5,075 bases of DNA from an uncultured Clostridium sp. (lineage in GTDB: Bacteria > Bacillota > Clostridia > Clostridiales > Clostridiaceae), in the NCBI GenBank assembly GCA_934777095.1, contig CAKVNP010000196.1, forward strand, positions 1-5,075. The letters are read 5' to 3'. Shown piece after piece: positions 1 to 5,075 of this stretch. The notes beneath the pieces were generated by a model, which did no database searches, was not told where the DNA came from, and was given only the letters and a program-made list of their open reading frames with translations. The stretch's first letter is position 1; each line of letters begins with the position of its first letter. The translations under genes and the position numbers were made by a program.

Positions 1-732
1 GGGGGATCATTATCAGCAGCAGACATCGTGACAGTGCTATTTTTTAAGGAAATGAATATTGATGCAAAAAATCCACAAAATCCGGATAGAGATAGATTTG
101 TGCTATCAAAAGGACATGCAGCACCAGTTTTATATAGTGCTTTAGCAAGGAAAGGATTCTTCCCAGTTGAAGAGTTAATGACTTTAAGAAAATATGGCTC
201 AAGACTACAAGGACATCCTAGTATGAGATATCTTCCAGGTATAGATATGTCAACAGGATCATTAGGTCAAGGGATTTCAGCAGCAGCTGGTATGGCTTTA
301 GCTGGTAAAATAGATAAAAAAGATTATAGAGTATACACTATATTAGGAGATGGAGAATTAGAAGAAGGTCAAGTATGGGAGGCAGCAATGTGTGCAGCTC
401 ACTATAAATTAGATAATTTGACAGCTTTTATAGATTTTAATGGATTACAAATAGATGGTAATATATCTGAAGTTATGAATCCTTGTCCAATAGATAAGAA
501 ATTTGAAGCTTTTGGTTGGAATGTATTAGTTATTGATGGACATAATTATGATGAAATAATAGATGCAATAGAAAAAGCTAAGAATTGCAAGGAAAAACCA
601 ACAGCTGTTATTTGTAATACTGTAAAAGGAAAAGGTGTATCTTTCATGGAAAATCAAGCTTCATGGCATGGTACAGCACCAAGTAAGGAGCAATGTAAGA
701 TAGCTATCGATGAAATTGGAGGGGATCTATAA
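1..732 (+). CDS. Transketolase, N-terminal (TPP-binding) subunit, 5'-truncated by window edge
   Basis: This is the N-terminal half of a split transketolase, which moves two-carbon ketol units between sugar phosphates in the non-oxidative pentose phosphate pathway (cytosolic, TPP and divalent cation dependent). The frame is open from base 1 ([10 protein letters not shown]...), typical interior family sequence, so the gene starts upstream and the GTG at 28 is internal. 243 residues are visible; the family usually has about 270-285, so roughly 30-40 are missing. Seen, numbered from the first codon in the window: SKGH with His39, GHP with His72, TGSLGQG at 85-91, the TPP motif GDGELEEG starting at 116 and its partner DFNGLQ at about 145-150, and SWHG with His223. 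By family knowledge the three His residues match the substrate- and cofactor-contacting His residues of full-length transketolases. The stop overlaps the start of the C-terminal subunit gene by 1 nt, so the subunits are probably made in a coupled way. Confidence 0.95.
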   Translation, partial: GGSLSAADIVTVLFFKEMNIDAKNPQNPDRDRFVLSKGHAAPVLYSALARKGFFPVEELMTLRKYGSRLQGHPSMRYLPGIDMSTGSLGQGISAAAGMALAGKIDKKDYRVYTILGDGELEEGQVWEAAMCAAHYKLDNLTAFIDFNGLQIDGNISEVMNPCPIDKKFEAFGWNVLVIDGHNYDEIIDAIEKAKNCKEKPTAVICNTVKGKGVSFMENQASWHGTAPSKEQCKIAIDEIGGDL

Positions 733-1676
733 TGGGTAAAAAAATTGCAACAAGAGAAGCTTATGGAAAAGCATTAGCAGGATTAGCATCCACTAATGAA
801 AATATAGTAGTATTAGATGCTGATTTATCAAAATCTACAAAAACAGCTGATTTTAAAGCAGTTTGTCCAGAAAGATTTTTTAATATGGGTATCGCAGAAG
901 GAAATATGATGGGAGTTGCTGCAGGACTTTCTACATGCGGAAAAATTCCTTTTGTCAGCACATTCGCTATGTTTGCTGCAGGAAGAGCCTTTGAGCAGAT
1001 AAGAAATTCAATCTGTTATCCAAAATTAAATGTTAAAGTTTGTGCTACACATGCTGGCTTAACTGTTGGTGAAGATGGAGCATCACATCAGACAGTAGAA
1101 GATTTAGCATTAATGAGAAGCATACCAAATATGGTGGTAATTTCTCCTGCAGATGCCGTTGAAACAAAAGCTGCAATAGAAGCTATAGCTGAGTATGATG
1201 GACCTTGCTATGTAAGATTAGGAAGAGCAGCAGTTAATGTAATCAATGATGAAAATACTTATAAATTCCAAATTGGTAAAGGTGTAGTATTATCTGAAGG
1301 AAAAGATGTTACAATAGCTGCCACAGGAATTATGGTTGATACGGCTTTAGAAGCAAAGGATTTATTAGCAGCAGAAGGCATAAATGCTAAAATAGTTAAT
1401 ATCCATACATTAAAGCCATTAGATAATGAACTATTAATACAATGTGCAAAAGAAACAGGAGCAATCGTTACTGTTGAAGAGCATAGTGTAATTGGTGGAT
1501 TAGGTTCTGCAGTTGCTGAAGTAATAGCTGAAGAATATCCAGTGCCAGTAGTAAAGTTAGGTGTTAATGATGTTTTCGGTCAAAGTGGAACACCTGCTGA
1601 ACTATTAAAAGGATATGGATTAACTGCAGAAGGAATAGTTGAGAAAGTTAAAAAAGCATTAGCTTTAAAAAGATAG
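732..1676 (+). CDS. Transketolase, C-terminal subunit
   Basis: This is the second half of the split transketolase: pyrimidine-binding domain (about residues 5-170) followed by the transketolase C-terminal domain (about 185-305). It pairs with the preceding subunit, with the TPP site at their interface. Seen: GIAEGNM at 53-59, where Glu56 fits the catalytic glutamate that activates the TPP aminopyrimidine; HAGLTVGEDGASHQ at 107-120; VRLGR at 161-165; and EEHSVIGGLGSAV at 249-261 in the C-terminal domain. At 314 residues it is full length for the family. The ATG start shares one base with the upstream TAA (TAATG), and GGAGGGG at 718-724 lies 7 nt before it, so translational coupling is likely. 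DXS and the E1-beta subunits of 2-oxo acid dehydrogenases share this fold, but the upstream [15 protein letters not shown] subunit favours transketolase. A strong terminator follows. The actual sugar substrates cannot be read from sequence. Confidence 0.95.
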   Translation: MGKKIATREAYGKALAGLASTNENIVVLDADLSKSTKTADFKAVCPERFFNMGIAEGNMMGVAAGLSTCGKIPFVSTFAMFAAGRAFEQIRNSICYPKLNVKVCATHAGLTVGEDGASHQTVEDLALMRSIPNMVVISPADAVETKAAIEAIAEYDGPCYVRLGRAAVNVINDENTYKFQIGKGVVLSEGKDVTIAATGIMVDTALEAKDLLAAEGINAKIVNIHTLKPLDNELLIQCAKETGAIVTVEEHSVIGGLGSAVAEVIAEEYPVPVVKLGVNDVFGQSGTPAELLKGYGLTAEGIVEKVKKALALKR

Positions 1677-1695
1677 CAGATAGCTGATTATAATA

Positions 1696-1748
1696 AAAAG
1701 AGATTGAGATTCCTGATATTTAGGAATTTCAGTCTCTTTTGAATTTTA
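1696..1748 (+). terminator. Rho-independent terminator after the transketolase pair
   Basis: Two 19-nt arms (1696-1714 and 1722-1740) flank a 7-nt loop (GATATTT, 1715-1721). All 19 positions pair in + strand RNA if two G-U wobbles are allowed. The right arm ends in TTTT and is followed by GAATTTT, giving a U-rich tail. In minus-strand RNA the two wobbles become A-C mismatches, so the hairpin is better suited to stopping + strand transcription. It lies 20 nt past the stop codon of the transketolase C-terminal subunit. Confidence 0.9.
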
Positions 1749-1900
1749 GTAATAATTTTAGCAGAACATTAGCATTATTATTGAAGAAAAGTATTAATTT
1801 AATAAAAAAGTTATTTTGAAATAGTGCTATTATGTGAAAAAAATAAAAAAGCAACACAATAAATGATAAAATGTTAATATGAACCAGATTTAAAGTGGAA
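1741..1900. other. AT-rich intergenic stretch with no recognisable gene
   Basis: This is the middle of the 331-base gap between the transketolase stop (1676) and the first YitT start (2008). It is extremely AT-rich and has no open frame of useful length on either strand. I recognise no tRNA, riboswitch or repeat. A TGCTATTAT sequence at 1825-1833 resembles an extended -10 but has no -35 partner and lies about 175 bases from the next start codon, so I do not call it a promoter. A short inverted repeat, AATAG-TG-CTATT (1820-1831), is too weak to interpret. Confidence 0.6.
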
Positions 1901-1906
1901 TATTTA

Positions 1907-1931
1907 TGCTATAATTGTTAATTGGTATAAT
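1907..1931 (+). promoter_or_regulatory. Two closely spaced extended -10 boxes, probable promoter of the YitT pair
   Basis: TGCTATAAT (1907-1915) and TGGTATAAT (1923-1931) both match the extended -10 consensus TGnTATAAT exactly, and are 16 nt apart. Neither has a good -35 hexamer at the usual distance (GATTTA at 1887-1892 and TTTATG at 1903-1908 are the 17-nt-spaced candidates), which is common for extended -10 promoters. They are the best SigA-type signals ahead of the YitT operon. Start sites would fall near 1922 or 1938, giving a 5' leader of about 70-85 nt before the ATG at 2008. Sequence alone cannot tell which box is used. Confidence 0.6.
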
Positions 1932-2007
1932 ATTCATAGTAGATAAGGATAAAAATTACATAAATGAGGGAATATAATAGAGAAAAATTATTAATTGGAG
2001 AAGTATT

Positions 2008-2859
2008 ATGAGTAACAATAATTTTAGAGATTTTAGTTTAATAACTATAGGTGTATTGCTTGTAGCTATTTCTGTAGTTTACTTTTTTGAACCTAACAAT
2101 ATTGCGGCAGGTGGTATTAGTGGTTTAGCAATAATTATTAATCATTATTTTCCGGCAATATCAATTGGACCATTAGTTTTAATAATGGATTCAATACTCT
2201 ATATCATAGCATTTATGATTATTGGAGCAAAATTTGGTGCAAAATCTATTTATTCAAGTTTGGTGTTATCAGGTTCTATGTGGATATTGGAAAAATTCTT
2301 CCCTTATCAGGCAACAGATGATTTGATGCTTGCAGCAGTAATAGGAACACTATTATCAGCTATGGGATTAGCAATAGTATTTAATGCTAATGCATCTACT
2401 GGTGGTACTGATATACTTGCTAAAATATTAAATAAGTTTTTTAGTATTAATATTGGAAAATGTTTATTAGCAGTAGATTTTATTGTTACGTTAATGGCTT
2501 CTTTTACCTTTGGTATACAAAAAGGACTATATGCAGTTTTAGCCGTAATAATAAGTGGAATATCTATTGATAAGTTTATAGCAGGTTTTAATTCTTGTAA
2601 TGAAGTGACTATCATCAGTGAAAAGAATGAAGAGATAAGTAAGTATATCCTTAATGAGTTAGAAAGAGGATGTACATTCTTAAAAGGTGTTGGTGGTTTT
2701 ACAGGAAAAGATACCGCAATATTATATACTGTATTAGGACGAAGTGAATTTATTAAGTTAAGAAGATTTATTGGAGAAATAGATAAAAATGCCTTTATAA
2801 CTGTTGGGGAAGTAAACGAGGTTATGGGAGAAGGATTTAATGAGATAAGCGGGGAATAA
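2008..2859 (+). CDS. YitT-family membrane protein with C-terminal DUF2179 domain (first of tandem pair)
   Basis: This is a multi-pass membrane protein of the YitT/DUF161 family, whose transport or regulatory role is not established. Hydrophobic segments lie at about residues 9-27, 33-45, 53-73, 82-92, 107-125 and 152-187. Family motifs seen are PNNIAAGGISGL (29-40) and NASTGGTD (128-135). From about 198 it becomes a soluble DUF2179 domain, with RGCTFLKGVGGFTGKD at 220-235 and FITVGEVNEVMGEGF at 263-277; this probably sits in the cytosol. At 283 residues it has the usual family length. The ATG is supported by GGAGAAG at 1997-2003. The next gene is a paralog 19 nt downstream, so the two form an operon behind the extended -10 boxes at 1907-1931. 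Bacillus subtilis carries several paralogs (YitT, YpjC, YqfU, YvjA and others), and I cannot assign orthology to one of them. Confidence 0.93.
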   Translation: MSNNNFRDFSLITIGVLLVAISVVYFFEPNNIAAGGISGLAIIINHYFPAISIGPLVLIMDSILYIIAFMIIGAKFGAKSIYSSLVLSGSMWILEKFFPYQATDDLMLAAVIGTLLSAMGLAIVFNANASTGGTDILAKILNKFFSINIGKCLLAVDFIVTLMASFTFGIQKGLYAVLAVIISGISIDKFIAGFNSCNEVTIISEKNEEISKYILNELERGCTFLKGVGGFTGKDTAILYTVLGRSEFIKLRRFIGEIDKNAFITVGEVNEVMGEGFNEISGE

Positions 2860-2878
2860 ATATTAAGGTGGGAAGCAT

Positions 2879-3718
2879 ATGAAAAAAATTAGAGAATATG
2901 CCTTAATTACATTAGGCATTGTATTAACAGCAATATCATTAGAGTATTTTTTCTTTCCAAATGATATTGCAGCTGGGGGAGTATCAGGATTAGCACTAGT
3001 TATTAATTCTGTATTTGGATTTGATAAGAGCATAACGGTATTTATTTTAAATATTCTATTATTTGTACTTGCATTTTTTGTACTGGGAAAAGGTTTTGGA
3101 GGAAAAAGTATCTATGCTACAATAAATTTATCTGTAGCAATGTGGATAATTGAAAAATTCTTTGTGCCAGGAATACTTACAGAAAACTTATTTTTAGCTA
3201 GTATTTTTGGTTCAGCACTTCTTGCAATGGGATCAGCAATAGTATTCCATCAAGGAGCCTCAACAGGGGGAACTAGTATTATTGCAGCAATTATAAGTAA
3301 ATATACTGGTATTGGAGTAGGCACAGCATTATTGATAAATGATTCATTAATCTGTGTTTTAGCAATCAATACATTTGGAATAGATAAAGGATTATTTGGT
3401 TTATTCAGTTTAATATTAATAGGACTTCTTATAGATAAGTTTATTGATGGATTTAACACATGTAAGCAAGTATTCATCATTACTAATAAAGAGCAGATGG
3501 TAAGAGAATTTATTACCAAGGAAATAGATAGAGGATGCACTGTATTAAATGGTGAGGGAGGATACACTGGCAAAGACGTAAAAGTAATCTATACAATGTT
3601 AAGTAATAGCCAGTTTATTACATTAAAGAAGTTTATGAAAGAGAATAATCCTGAAGCATTTATTACAGTTAATGACTCCAATGAAGTGCTTGGAGTGGGC
3701 TTTAACAGCGATTACTAA
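2879..3718 (+). CDS. YitT-family membrane protein with C-terminal DUF2179 domain (second of tandem pair)
   Basis: This is a paralog of the preceding gene with the same architecture: hydrophobic segments at about residues 7-24, 30-45, 52-70, 78-91, 104-123 and 148-187, then a DUF2179 domain at about 196-275 with RGCTVLNGEGGYTGKD at 218-233. Family motifs are PNDIAAGGVSGL (27-38) and GASTGGTS (126-133). The second departs from the TGGTD of its partner, with Ser at the Asp position. Aligned without gaps, the DUF2179 domains share 38 of 80 residues by hand count, so the duplication is old. The ATG is preceded by AAGGTGGG at 2865-2872. The 19-nt gap has no terminator or promoter, so it is co-transcribed with its neighbour. 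No convincing terminator follows it before ftsE. Biochemical function is unknown; a hetero-oligomer with the first YitT protein is an inference from tandem arrangement only. Confidence 0.93.
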   Translation: MKKIREYALITLGIVLTAISLEYFFFPNDIAAGGVSGLALVINSVFGFDKSITVFILNILLFVLAFFVLGKGFGGKSIYATINLSVAMWIIEKFFVPGILTENLFLASIFGSALLAMGSAIVFHQGASTGGTSIIAAIISKYTGIGVGTALLINDSLICVLAINTFGIDKGLFGLFSLILIGLLIDKFIDGFNTCKQVFIITNKEQMVREFITKEIDRGCTVLNGEGGYTGKDVKVIYTMLSNSQFITLKKFMKENNPEAFITVNDSNEVLGVGFNSDY

Positions 3719-3751
3719 TAATTTACATGGGTTAAAAAAGCAACTAGAAGG

Positions 3752-3780
3752 TTGGTGTAGTCAAGCTTATGTGATATAAT
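3752..3780 (+). promoter_or_regulatory. SigA-type extended -10 promoter for ftsEX
   Basis: A -35-like TTGGTG (3752-3757) and a perfect TATAAT (3775-3780) are separated by 17 nt, and the -10 is extended by TGA directly upstream (TGATATAAT, 3772-3780). A start near 3787 would leave a leader of about 38 nt before the ftsE ATG at 3825. It is the best-formed promoter in the window and lies entirely in the gap between the second YitT gene and ftsE. Confidence 0.8.
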
Positions 3781-3812
3781 CATAATATAGTTGTCGATTA
3801 AAGTAAAAAATG

Positions 3813-3819
3813 AGAGGTG
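3813..3819 (+). promoter_or_regulatory. Ribosome binding site that sets the ftsE start
   Basis: AGAGGTG lies 5 nt before the ATG at 3825. The other in-frame ATG, at 3810, is immediately upstream of this site and has only AAAGTAAAAA before it, with no Shine-Dalgarno match. The site would be inside the coding region if 3810 were used. This and the family N-terminus (MIEFKDVSKIY) select 3825. Confidence 0.85.
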
Positions 3820-3824
3820 TATTT

Positions 3825-4511
3825 ATGATAGAATTTAAGGATGTATCTAAAATATATAACAACAATGTAAAAGCTTTATCAAATGTTAATGTTAAAATAG
3901 ATACAGGCGATTTCGTATTCTTAGTTGGACCTTCTGGTGCAGGTAAATCAACATTTATTAAGATGCTATTAAAAGAAGTAGAACCGACTATGGGAGAAAT
4001 TATTGTTGCAGATCAAAAGCTATCTGAAATAAAAAGAAAACAGACTCCATACTATAGAAGAAAAATAGGAATGGTGTTCCAAGATTTCAGACTTATACCA
4101 ACGCTGAATGTATATGAAAATGTTGCTTTTGCAATGAGAGTAGTTGAGGCTTCTCCAAGAGAAATTAGAAAGAGAGTTCCAATGGTATTATCATTAGTAG
4201 GATTATCTCATAAATATAAAATGTTCCCAAATGAATTATCAGGTGGAGAACAGCAAAGAGTTTCATTAGCTAGAGCTATAGTTAATAATCCATCAGTTTT
4301 AATAGCCGATGAGCCTACAGGAAACTTAGACCCAGAAACAGCTAAAGAAATAATGGAATTATTAGAGGACATTAATAGAGCAGGAACTACGGTTTTAATG
4401 GCTACGCATGCTAAAGATATAGTTGATAGTATGAAGAAGAGAGTTATTGCAATAGAGCAAGGTACAGTCGTAAGAGATGACAGAAAGGGGATGTACGAAA
4501 ATGAAAATTAA
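3825..4511 (+). CDS. ftsE: Cell division ATP-binding protein FtsE
   Basis: This is the cytosolic ATPase of the FtsEX complex. In characterised bacteria the complex uses ATP hydrolysis to drive FtsX, which activates peptidoglycan hydrolases outside the membrane during division or elongation. The 228 residues hold a complete ABC nucleotide-binding domain: Walker A GPSGAGKST (35-43), Q-loop VFQDF with Gln86, signature LSGGEQQ (138-144), Walker B VLIADEPT (158-165) with Asp162 and Glu163, GNLDP D-loop (166-170), and switch His195. FRLIPTLNVYENVAFAM (88-104) and the short C-terminus are typical of FtsE rather than of other MacB/LolD-like ATPases, and the FtsX gene that follows confirms the call. 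The start at 3825 is chosen over 3810 because AGAGGTG at 3813-3819 serves it. The last 11 nt overlap ftsX. Expression is probably from the promoter at 3752-3780, perhaps with read-through from the YitT genes. Confidence 0.96.
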   Translation: MIEFKDVSKIYNNNVKALSNVNVKIDTGDFVFLVGPSGAGKSTFIKMLLKEVEPTMGEIIVADQKLSEIKRKQTPYYRRKIGMVFQDFRLIPTLNVYENVAFAMRVVEASPREIRKRVPMVLSLVGLSHKYKMFPNELSGGEQQRVSLARAIVNNPSVLIADEPTGNLDPETAKEIMELLEDINRAGTTVLMATHAKDIVDSMKKRVIAIEQGTVVRDDRKGMYENEN

Positions 4512-5075
4512 TACGGTAAATTATTTTATAGTTGATGCATTAAAAAGTATAAAAAGAAACAGAACAATAAGTTTTGCTGCTATGTTGACTGTATTAATAA
4601 CATTTTTTGTTTTTGGTACATTTACATTACTTGCTTTAGATTTCAATAAATCTATTGAAGAAGTAGCTTCAAAGGTAGAAATATCAGTTTATTTAGATGA
4701 TGATATAAAATTAGTAGATCAAAAGGAAATACAGACTGTCCTTATGGAACAAGAAGGAGTTACTGATGTAACATACCAATCAAAGGACGAAGCATTTTTA
4801 GATTTTAAAGAAGATTTAGCTGAAAACTCTGGGCTATTAGAAGGATATGATTTATCAAACAATCCTTTAGCAAGCTCATTTATAGTAAAATTATCTGATG
4901 CATCTTATTCAGATTCAGTAGCAAAGTCAGTTGAAAAGATGACTGGGGTTGAATCAGTTACAAATCAAAAAGATTTAATTAAAAAAATCAGTAAGATAGT
5001 AAAATTTGTACAAGTATTAGGCATAGGATTATTTATAATATTTGTAGGAGTATCAATATTCTTAATTATGAATAC
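4501..5075 (+). CDS. ftsX: Cell division protein FtsX, 3'-truncated by window edge
   Basis: This is the membrane component of FtsEX. The frame stays open to the last base; 191 full codons are visible, against roughly 290-300 for the family, so about a third is missing. Seen: a basic cytosolic N-terminus (ALKSIKRNRT, residues 13-22), TM1 at about 23-46, an extracellular loop domain at about 47-168, and the start of TM2 at about 169-190. The loop begins with VEISVYLDDDI (59-69), a typical FtsX feature, and by family knowledge is the part that contacts peptidoglycan hydrolases or their adaptors. The missing part should hold two more membrane segments. The ATG lies inside the end of ftsE (11-nt overlap, +1 frame relative to ftsE), with AAGGGG at 4485-4490 about 10 nt before it, so translation is probably coupled to ftsE. 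The hydrolase partner is not in this window. Confidence 0.95.
   Translation, partial: MKINTVNYFIVDALKSIKRNRTISFAAMLTVLITFFVFGTFTLLALDFNKSIEEVASKVEISVYLDDDIKLVDQKEIQTVLMEQEGVTDVTYQSKDEAFLDFKEDLAENSGLLEGYDLSNNPLASSFIVKLSDASYSDSVAKSVEKMTGVESVTNQKDLIKKISKIVKFVQVLGIGLFIIFVGVSIFLIMN

Noticed and set aside
28..30. GTG as the start of the transketolase N-terminal subunit
   Set aside because: The frame is open to base 1 and the residues before GTG (GGSLSAADI) are normal interior transketolase sequence, so the true start is outside the window.
761..961. Minus-strand open frame opposite the transketolase C-terminal subunit
   Set aside because: It lies wholly inside a well-supported gene, shows no recognisable motif, and has the composition of a reverse-frame shadow.
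1820..1831. AATAG-TG-CTATT inverted repeat as an operator
   Set aside because: The arms are 5 bp and AT-rich, with no repeat elsewhere in the gap and no adjacent promoter that I trust.
1973..1978. TATAAT as a third promoter -10 before the first YitT gene
   Set aside because: There is no TGn extension and no -35 at 16-18 nt, and it would leave a very short leader; in sequence this AT-rich the hexamer is expected by chance.
2307..2615. Minus-strand open frame opposite the first YitT gene
   Set aside because: It is a shadow of the conserved coding frame on the other strand, with no motif and no ribosome binding site that I can support.
3250..3573. Minus-strand open frame opposite the second YitT gene
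   Set aside because: It is a shadow of the real gene. Both YitT genes show a similar antisense frame because they share codon patterns, not because an antisense gene is conserved.
3741..3755. CAACT-AGAA-GGTTG hairpin as a terminator after the second YitT gene
   Set aside because: The stem is only 5 bp including a wobble and no T-run follows; it runs directly into the ftsE -35 region.
3810..3812. ATG at 3810 as the ftsE start (5 residues longer)
   Set aside because: It has no Shine-Dalgarno match, and the clear AGAGGTG site at 3813-3819 serves the ATG at 3825, where the family N-terminus begins.

Overview
The window looks like ordinary chromosome from a low-GC, Clostridium-type Firmicute. 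It is strongly AT-rich, uses AGA for nearly all arginines, and favours ATA, TTA and GAA codons. Its ribosome binding sites are strong purine-rich ones, and its promoters have TGnTATAAT extended -10 boxes. Every supported gene is on the + strand. I found no rRNA, tRNA, CRISPR array, insertion sequence or integrase, and no abrupt change in base or codon use.

Layout. Positions 1-1676 hold a split transketolase: an N-terminal (TPP-binding) subunit cut by the left edge of the window, then the complete C-terminal (pyrimidine-binding and C-terminal domain) subunit. The two genes overlap by 1 nt (TAATG) and are closed by a strong intrinsic terminator at 1696-1740. A gene-free stretch of about 330 bases follows, with two closely spaced extended -10 boxes just ahead of the next operon. 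Positions 2008-3718 hold two tandem paralogous membrane proteins of the YitT family, each with a C-terminal DUF2179 domain, separated by 19 nt. Their biochemical function is unknown. A 106-base gap before the ftsE start carries a clear promoter (3752-3780). Then come ftsE (3825-4511) and ftsX (4501 to the right edge, truncated), overlapping by 11 nt.

How the genes work together. The two transketolase subunits should form one enzyme of the non-oxidative pentose phosphate pathway. FtsE (ATPase) and FtsX (membrane protein) should form the ABC-type complex that controls peptidoglycan hydrolysis during growth or division. The YitT pair is the only part of unknown function, and its two members may work as a hetero-oligomer. 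No terminator is visible between the second YitT gene and ftsE, so some read-through into ftsEX is possible.

I see no convincing novel system here. The most useful leads are the divergence of the YitT pair at family-conserved positions, the doubled promoter in front of it, and a possible 15-codon leader ORF whose stop overlaps the first YitT start.
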